A program made the translations under genes and the position numbers. 64,000 bases of DNA. Source: an uncultured Pelagibacteraceae bacterium (GTDB lineage: Bacteria > Pseudomonadota > Alphaproteobacteria > Pelagibacterales > Pelagibacteraceae). Positions 58,855 to 64,000 of the stretch are shown one piece after another. Every line of letters begins with the position of its first letter. The stretch's first letter is position 1. The stretch covers positions 62,001-126,000 of the forward strand of contig CACPOL010000001.1 in the NCBI GenBank assembly GCA_902635545.1. Direction: 5' to 3'. Below the pieces are notes generated by a model. That model was given only the letters and a program-made list of their open reading frames with translations, made no database searches and was not told the origin of the DNA.

Positions 58855-59319
58855 TTAATTCTCTGTGGTTATTTCCTTTCCATCATTTTCCATTGCAGAT
58901 ACTAAAGTATGCCATGATAAAGTAGCACATTTAACTCTCATTGGATATTGTTTTACTCCAGATAGACACATTAATTTCGTTTTATCATCCTCCTTTAAAA
59001 TCTTATTTTTTAGCCCAGGGTTTTCTTTTATCATTCCCAAAAAATCTTCAATAATTTCTTTGGCTTCATTATCGCTTTTTCCTTTTATCAAATCGGTCAT
59101 TATCGAAGCTGATGCCATTGAGATTGCGCAACCGCTTCCTTCAAAAGAAATATCTTCTACTTTTCTCTGACCATTTAATTTCAAATACACATGTACATTA
59201 TCTCCACATAATGGATTATTTCCTTTGGCGTCTTTATTAAAATTTTCTGTTTTCCCTAAATTTCTAGGATTTTTTCCATGTTCTAGTATTATTTCTTGAT
59301 ATAATTCTTTTAAATTCAT
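58855..59319 (-). CDS. sufU: SufU-type iron-sulfur scaffold/sulfur acceptor
   Basis: A 154-residue IscU/SufU family protein. Three cysteines occupy the canonical positions: NPLCGDNVHVY (Cys38), EGSGCAISMASASIM (Cys63) and RVKCATLSWHTL (Cys130), and CLSGV precedes the last. The extra segment between the second and third Cys marks the SufU type, which accepts sulfur from SufS. The gene joins sufS without spacer (stop and start adjacent at 59319/59320). Confidence 0.92.
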   Translation of the reverse strand: MNLKELYQEIILEHGKNPRNLGKTENFNKDAKGNNPLCGDNVHVYLKLNGQRKVEDISFEGSGCAISMASASIMTDLIKGKSDNEAKEIIEDFLGMIKENPGLKNKILKEDDKTKLMCLSGVKQYPMRVKCATLSWHTLVSAMENDGKEITTEN

Positions 59320-60540
59320 TTATTTTAATTCAAAAATTTTTTTACAATTATTGATTCCTTCATTTAATTTATCTAAATCGTCTTTAGTATTATAAACTCC
59401 TAAAGATGCTCTTGCACTTGCTGGAATACCTAATTTATCATGGAGTATTTGACAACAATGATGACCTGCTCTTATTGCAACTCCTGTTTCATCCAAGATA
59501 GTTGCAATATCGTGGGGATGAACTCCCTCGACCGTAAATGATAATACACCGCCCCTCTCTTTGGGATTTCCAATTAGTTTAACAGAATTATTTTTTCTTA
59601 AAATTTCTTGACCATATTCTATTAATTTTTTTTCATGATCAATAATATTTTCAATCCCAATACTTTCTAAAAATTTTATTGACTGATCAAATGCGATAAC
59701 CTGAGCTGTTGCCATTGTTCCAGCTTCATACTTATTTGGAAGTTCGCCATACGAAATTCTATCTTTTTTTACTTCATTAATCATTCCACCGCCTCCTTGA
59801 TATGGTGGAAGTTGCTCAAGCCATTTCTTTTTTCCATACAGTACACCTAGTCCGGTCGGTCCATACATTTTATGACATGAAATTGCATAAAAATCGCAAT
59901 CTAAGTCCTGCATATCTAATTTTAAATGTGGTCCTCCCTGACATCCATCAACTACTACTACAATTCCCTTTGAATGAGCTAATTGAGTTATCTCTTTTAT
60001 TGGTAAGACAGCACCTGTTACATTTGATAAATGGGTTATAGCTATTACCTTAGTTTTATTTGTAATTTCTTTCTCTATGTTTTCAATTGGGATATCCCCA
60101 TCTTCATTTATCTCAGCAAACTTAATTTTGATGTTTTTAGATTTTCTTAAAAAATGCCATGGAACATAATTTGAATGGTGCTCTAGTTCTGTAATTAAAA
60201 TTTCGTCATTTGGCTCTAAAATTGCCTGGCCTAAAGTATTGGCTACTAAATTCAAAGCTTCTGTTGCTCCTTTTGTAAATACGATTTCATTTTTATCTTT
60301 TGCATTTATATATTTTTGAACTGAAGACCTTGTATTTTCGTATAAATTTGTAGCTGCAACAGCTAAATAATGAATACTTCTGCCAACATTAGAAAATTGC
60401 TTGGAATAGAAATCATTTATTCTATTTAAAACAACTCTAGGTTTTTGGGATGAGTTAGCACTATCCAAATAAACCAAATCATTATTTTGAATTTTTTCAT
60501 CAAAAATTGGAAATTCTTTCTTAATATTGTTTATATTCAT
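59320..60540 (-). CDS. sufS: SufS cysteine desulfurase
   Basis: PLP-dependent enzyme of 406 residues that mobilises sulfur from cysteine. VYLDSANSSQKP (23-34) opens the group II desulfurase fold, TELEHHSNYVPW holds the PLP-stacking His, SCHKMYGPTGLGVLYG holds the PLP Lys and RAGHHCCQ the persulfide-forming Cys. Its start overlaps the end of sufD by 4 bp. It feeds sulfur to SufU, whose gene follows. Confidence 0.95.
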   Translation of the reverse strand: MNINNIKKEFPIFDEKIQNNDLVYLDSANSSQKPRVVLNRINDFYSKQFSNVGRSIHYLAVAATNLYENTRSSVQKYINAKDKNEIVFTKGATEALNLVANTLGQAILEPNDEILITELEHHSNYVPWHFLRKSKNIKIKFAEINEDGDIPIENIEKEITNKTKVIAITHLSNVTGAVLPIKEITQLAHSKGIVVVVDGCQGGPHLKLDMQDLDCDFYAISCHKMYGPTGLGVLYGKKKWLEQLPPYQGGGGMINEVKKDRISYGELPNKYEAGTMATAQVIAFDQSIKFLESIGIENIIDHEKKLIEYGQEILRKNNSVKLIGNPKERGGVLSFTVEGVHPHDIATILDETGVAIRAGHHCCQILHDKLGIPASARASLGVYNTKDDLDKLNEGINNCKKIFELK

Positions 60541-61784
60541 TCCTTTAAACCAATCATATTTTTTATCAAATTTTTAATTTCAGCATCAGTAATTTTTTCA
60601 ACGACATCTAACATAAAGCCATTGATCAGAAGTTCTTTTGATTGTTTATAACTAAGTCCTCTGGACATTAAATAAAAAATTGAATTTTCATCGAGACTTC
60701 CTGAAGCTGATCCATGAGAACATTTGACATCATCAGCATATATTTCTAACTCTGGTTTAGCATTAAACTCAGAAGTTCCATCTAACAATATAGCTTTGCT
60801 TAATTGATAACCATCTGTTTTCTGCGCTTTTGAGTCTACATATATTCTTCCTTGATATGCGGCTTTTGCATTTTTTCCAAGCACACTTTTTATTAATTGA
60901 TAACTTTTTGTATTTTCAACTAAATGATTTATTGTTGACCTTATTTCATGTTGTTGATTTTCTTTTAATGAAAAAATACCATTTATAAATGCAGATGAAT
61001 ATTCACCTTTAAGATTACAATTTATTTCATTTTTAAAATAATTTGAACCTGCTGAAAGAACAAAAGTTTCAGAAATACTATTTTTTTCTTGATCGATATT
61101 ATTATAAAAGTATTTGAGATTTTTGTTTAATGATTTGTCAATTTTATAATTTTTTAAAATTGAGTCTTGTTTTAAATCAAATTTATAAAAAATATTCGTA
61201 AAATTTTTATCTGATGTATCATCAAAAAAATCAATTAATTTTAGTGAGCTACTTTGTTCAAGTTCAAAATCTAACCTTAAATTAATAATTTTAGTTTTCA
61301 TTTTTTCATTTGTTAAGTGATAAATGATTAAAGGTTTTTTTGGAGTATAATCTTTTTTAACTAAGATTTTATAATATTTGTTACTAAATGCATTGTTTAA
61401 ATCTATTAGAGAGTTTATGTTTTCAGATTTATTCTCAACCTCAATATCGTCATGGATTTCAATTTTATTTTTATCTTCATAATGAAAATCTATTTTTTCT
61501 ATTCTTCCATTTATGAAAATAATTTTATTATGCTCTAAACAATCAATAAAAACCGATGTATCAATTTTATTGGTTATAGAATAATCATTATTAAAACTTA
61601 TTTCTCCAATATTTTTTTTAATTATTTGATTAAGATCTAAAAACTTCCAATTTTCAAGTTTTTTGCTTGGAAAACCACTATCACAAAATTTATTAAAATG
61701 ATCTTTTTTAAAACTGATATTTTTTTTTGATAATTCAGTTTTTTTTAATATTTTTTCAAAGTCTATTTTTAATTGTTCTTTCAT
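60537..61784 (-). CDS. sufD: SufD, FeS assembly scaffold subunit
   Basis: The 415 residues belong to the SufB/SufD family. The N-terminal region is helical and poorly conserved, and the beta-helix core leads to HLVENTKSYQLIKSVLGKNAKAAYQGRI, KTDGYQLSKAILL and DDVKCSHGSASGSLDE, the diagnostic C-terminal segment with His that binds iron. It partners with SufB and SufC. sufC is adjacent (61784/61785) and sufS overlaps by 4 bp. Confidence 0.93.
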   Translation of the reverse strand: MKEQLKIDFEKILKKTELSKKNISFKKDHFNKFCDSGFPSKKLENWKFLDLNQIIKKNIGEISFNNDYSITNKIDTSVFIDCLEHNKIIFINGRIEKIDFHYEDKNKIEIHDDIEVENKSENINSLIDLNNAFSNKYYKILVKKDYTPKKPLIIYHLTNEKMKTKIINLRLDFELEQSSSLKLIDFFDDTSDKNFTNIFYKFDLKQDSILKNYKIDKSLNKNLKYFYNNIDQEKNSISETFVLSAGSNYFKNEINCNLKGEYSSAFINGIFSLKENQQHEIRSTINHLVENTKSYQLIKSVLGKNAKAAYQGRIYVDSKAQKTDGYQLSKAILLDGTSEFNAKPELEIYADDVKCSHGSASGSLDENSIFYLMSRGLSYKQSKELLINGFMLDVVEKITDAEIKNLIKNMIGLKE

Positions 61785-62519
61785 TTAATTAAAGTTTTCG
61801 TATCCTTTTTTTTCTAATTCTTTTGCAAGTTCTGGGCCACCTGATTTAATAATTTTCCCATTCATTAAAACATGAACAAAGTCTGGCTTAATGTAATCTA
61901 GTAATCTTTGGTAATGAGTAATTATTAAAAATGAATTTTCTTTATTTCTTAAAGTGTTAACTCCATCTGCCACTACTTTTAGTGCATCTATATCTAGACC
62001 AGAGTCTGTTTCATCTAAAATTGACAATTTTGGAGCCAACATTGACATTTGTAAAATTTCATTTTTCTTTTTTTCACCCCCAGAAAAACCTACATTAAGT
62101 TGTCTATTTAGCTTTTCCTCGTCAAATTTTAGCTCTTTTGCCTTTTCCTTAACAAGTTTCAAAAACTCAATAGCATCCAACTCTTTTTGCCCGCGTGCTT
62201 TTCTGATTGCATTTAGAGAAGTTTTTAAAAAAATATTAGTATTTACTCCTGGAATTTCTAAAGGATATTGAAATGCTAAAAATATGCCTTTATGAGCTCG
62301 TTCTTCTGTTTCAAAATCAAATAAATTTTTATTTTCAAATAAAATTTCTCCTGAAATTTCATAACCTTTTTTACCAGATAATATATTTGATAATGTACTT
62401 TTACCAGATCCGTTCGGACCCATAATTGCGTGTACCTCACCTGGATTTATATCTAAAGAAAAACCTTTTAAAATTGACTTTTCCTCTATATTTGCATTTA
62501 AATTGTTAATTTTTAACAT
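61785..62519 (-). CDS. sufC: SufC, ABC-type ATPase of the SUF system
   Basis: The 244-residue ATPase binds SufB and SufD. Walker A GPNGSGKST lies at 34-42, the Q loop in FLAFQYPLEIPGV, the signature FSGGEKKKNEIL and Walker B LSILDETDSGLDID, followed by the His switch in LIITHYQRLLDYI. It overlaps the last base of sufB. The GSGKST loop and the ETDSGLD end correspond to the usual SufC sequence, with Thr where most have Ile. Confidence 0.95.
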   Translation of the reverse strand: MLKINNLNANIEEKSILKGFSLDINPGEVHAIMGPNGSGKSTLSNILSGKKGYEISGEILFENKNLFDFETEERAHKGIFLAFQYPLEIPGVNTNIFLKTSLNAIRKARGQKELDAIEFLKLVKEKAKELKFDEEKLNRQLNVGFSGGEKKKNEILQMSMLAPKLSILDETDSGLDIDALKVVADGVNTLRNKENSFLIITHYQRLLDYIKPDFVHVLMNGKIIKSGGPELAKELEKKGYENFN

Positions 62520-63961
62520 TAACCTACGCTTCCTTCTAAACTAATACCTACAAGTTTTTGTGCCTCTACTGCAAACTCCATTGGTAATTGTTGCAAAACC
62601 TCTTTACAAAATCCATTTACAATTAATCCTACCGCCTCCTCAGAGTTTAATCCTCTTTGCTGGCAATAATGTAATTGATCCTCACTTATTTTTGAGGTTG
62701 TTGCCTCATGTGCAATATGAGAGTCAAAATTTTTATTCTTAATGTATGGAACTGTATGTGCGCCACATTTATTTCCCATTAAAAGTGAGTCACATTGAGT
62801 ATAGTTACTTGAATTTTTCGCTTTTGAATTTATATCAACAAGTCCTCTATAAGTCATATCTGAAAATCCTGCACTTATGCCCTTCGAAATAATTTTACTT
62901 TTAGTATTTTTTCCTAAATGTATCATCTTTGTGCCAGTATCAGCCTTCTGATGATTATTAGTAATTGCTATCGAATAAAACTCACCTATTGAATTATCAC
63001 CTTTAAGTATACAACTAGGATATTTCCAAGTTATTGCTGAACCAGTTTCTACTTGTGTCCATGATATCTTAGAATTTTTACCCTTACACAACCCTCTTTT
63101 AGTTACAAAATTATATATTCCACCTTTTCCATTTTCATCTCCTGGGTACCAATTTTGAACAGTTGAATATTTAATTTCAGCATCATCTAGAGCAATCAAT
63201 TCTACATTTGCTGCATGTAATTGATTTTCATCTCTCATAGGTGCTGTGCATCCCTCCAAATAACTTACATAACTTCCTTTATCAGCAATTATTAATGTTC
63301 TTTCAAATTGTCCAGTTTCAGAAGCATTTATTCTGAAATAAGTTGAAAGTTCCATTGGACACTTCACACCTTCTGGTATGTAAACAAATGAACCATCAGT
63401 AAATACAGCAGAATTAAGTGTAGCAAAGAAATGATCAGTAGTTGGAATAACTGTTCCTAAATATTTTTTTACAAGATCAGGATGCTTCTGAATTGCCTCA
63501 GACATCGAACAAAAAATAATCCCATGTTTAGTTAACTCACCTTTAAATGTAGTAGCAACAGAAACTGAGTCAAAAACAGCATCAACAGCTATACCATTAA
63601 GTCTTGCTTGTTCTTGAAGTGGAATACCTAATTTTTTATAAGTTTCCAAAAGTTTTGGATCTAATTCATCTAAACTTTTTGGCTTATCTTTCAAACTCTT
63701 TGGAGCTGAGTAATAATATAAGTTTTGATAATCAATTTTAGGATATTTTGGCTTTTGCCAGTTAGGTTCTTTAAGCAGTTTAAATCTTTCGAATGCTTTT
63801 AATCTAAATTCTAACATCCATTTCGGTTCTTTTTTGATATTAGAAATAAATTTGATAACATCTTCATTCAGGCCTTTTGGCGCCTTAATATTTTCTATAT
63901 TAGTTGTAAAACCGTATTTATAATCCTTTAACTTTTCTATGTCTTTTTCTCTTGTGTCCAT
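62519..63961 (-). CDS. sufB: SufB, FeS assembly scaffold subunit
   Basis: The core scaffold, 480 residues. Characteristic segments are [45 protein letters not shown]-like core, [10 protein letters not shown] (sulfur-relay Cys), [11 protein letters not shown] and [23 protein letters not shown] with the conserved C-terminal Cys. It assembles the cluster with SufCD. It is the first complete gene of sufBCDSU-sufT-sufA; a further gene ends 2 bp before it. Confidence 0.95.
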   Translation of the reverse strand: MDTREKDIEKLKDYKYGFTTNIENIKAPKGLNEDVIKFISNIKKEPKWMLEFRLKAFERFKLLKEPNWQKPKYPKIDYQNLYYYSAPKSLKDKPKSLDELDPKLLETYKKLGIPLQEQARLNGIAVDAVFDSVSVATTFKGELTKHGIIFCSMSEAIQKHPDLVKKYLGTVIPTTDHFFATLNSAVFTDGSFVYIPEGVKCPMELSTYFRINASETGQFERTLIIADKGSYVSYLEGCTAPMRDENQLHAANVELIALDDAEIKYSTVQNWYPGDENGKGGIYNFVTKRGLCKGKNSKISWTQVETGSAITWKYPSCILKGDNSIGEFYSIAITNNHQKADTGTKMIHLGKNTKSKIISKGISAGFSDMTYRGLVDINSKAKNSSNYTQCDSLLMGNKCGAHTVPYIKNKNFDSHIAHEATTSKISEDQLHYCQQRGLNSEEAVGLIVNGFCKEVLQQLPMEFAVEAQKLVGISLEGSVG

Positions 63962-63963
63962 TC

Positions 63964-64000
63964 TTAAACTCTTCTTGTTAAATTATCTTTAATTAAATCT
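63964..64000 (-). CDS. C-terminal end of an upstream gene
   Basis: Only the last 12 residues before TAA (63966-63964) are visible, ending [11 protein letters not shown], in an open frame just 2 bp upstream of the sufB start. In many alphaproteobacteria an Rrf2-family regulator (IscR/SufR type) lies here, but this tail is too short to identify. Listed because the spacing suggests it is in the suf operon. Confidence 0.35.
   Translation of the reverse strand, partial: DLIKDNLTRRV

Noticed and set aside
1-64000. Search by eye for CRISPR arrays, insertion sequences, phage genes and toxin-antitoxin pairs
   Set aside because: No spaced direct repeats, transposase or integrase motifs, or typical antitoxin-toxin pairs were seen. 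Runs of A and T are general base composition.

Overview
The window is a gene-dense, strongly AT-rich stretch of bacterial chromosome with very short intergenic gaps, many 1-4 bp gene overlaps, lysine/asparagine/isoleucine-rich proteins, one tRNA, and no rRNA, insertion sequence, phage gene or CRISPR array. The gene content points to the marine alphaproteobacterial SAR11 clade (Candidatus Pelagibacter or a close relative): a tandem pair of SAM-binding RNA structures in front of a homocysteine methyltransferase gene, a dimethylglycine-dehydrogenase-like protein, a taurine-type ABC transporter, a SUF-only iron-sulfur operon and a streamlined layout. The assignment rests on recognition of families and layout, not on a database search.

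Layout. 1-1825: adenine and methionine salvage (mtnP and apt, divergent) plus the start of a secreted protein. 1822-9790: a cell-surface glycan block (GT2 glycosyltransferase, rfbB, sulfotransferase, an NTPase-methyltransferase fusion, acyltransferase 3/SGNH protein, Gfo/Idh oxidoreductase, GT17 glycosyltransferase) with a tRNA-Met inside. 9840-11433: two paralogous mini membrane proteins divergent from a regulator with two helix-turn-helix regions. 11480-15822: BASS transporter, dimethylglycine-dehydrogenase-like enzyme, UDP-glucuronate 4-epimerase. 15811-24266: a sulfonate-type locus, with an omega-amino acid:pyruvate aminotransferase and alanine dehydrogenase facing away from tauA-tauB-tauC, a PQQ-type sugar dehydrogenase and an Ldh2-family dehydrogenase. 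24268-28905: a second surface-sugar block (GT-C-like membrane protein, dolichol-phosphate-mannose-synthase-like GT2, two adjacent CDP-tyvelose-epimerase-like SDR proteins). 28892-36032: epoxide hydrolase, phosphotransacetylase, a HisD/HpsN-family dehydrogenase, DUF4396 protein, secreted MsrB, LysE exporter, VOC protein, cysE-cysK.

36101-39211: a run of nine small, mostly unrecognised genes in one direction (secreted, membrane and small alpha/beta proteins) ending in an SMR homologue that lacks the family's essential glutamate. 39204-44364: HisN-like phosphatase, gamma-butyrobetaine-dioxygenase-like enzyme, azoreductase, CcdA, aldehyde dehydrogenase, GYD protein. 44409-53248: a sorA/sorB-type sulfite dehydrogenase facing away from a molybdopterin operon (moaA, moaC, thioesterase, beta-lactamase-fold protein, moaD, moaE), then a DUF779 protein with an ExaC-type aldehyde dehydrogenase, DUF1244 and moaB. 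53261-58154: TauE/SafE exporter, SAM riboswitches with homocysteine methyltransferase, EamA transporter, YbaK deacylase, glnA and an unlisted 56-residue gene. 58221-63961: the complete sufBCDSU-sufT-sufA operon, with the last codons of one more gene at the edge.

The genes suggest a common theme of sulfur and one-carbon metabolism. Organosulfonate uptake (tauABC), nitrogen removal (aminotransferase plus Ald), a C3-sulfonate-type dehydrogenase candidate and phosphotransacetylase would generate sulfite. SorA/SorB, whose molybdenum cofactor is made by the neighbouring moa genes, would oxidise it, and a TauE/SafE protein could export it. CysE/CysK, MsrB, MtnP, the riboswitch-controlled methyltransferase and SUF handle reduced sulfur. 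The carbon-sulfur bond-cleaving enzymes (Xsc, SuyAB, CuyA) are not in the window, so that route is an inference.
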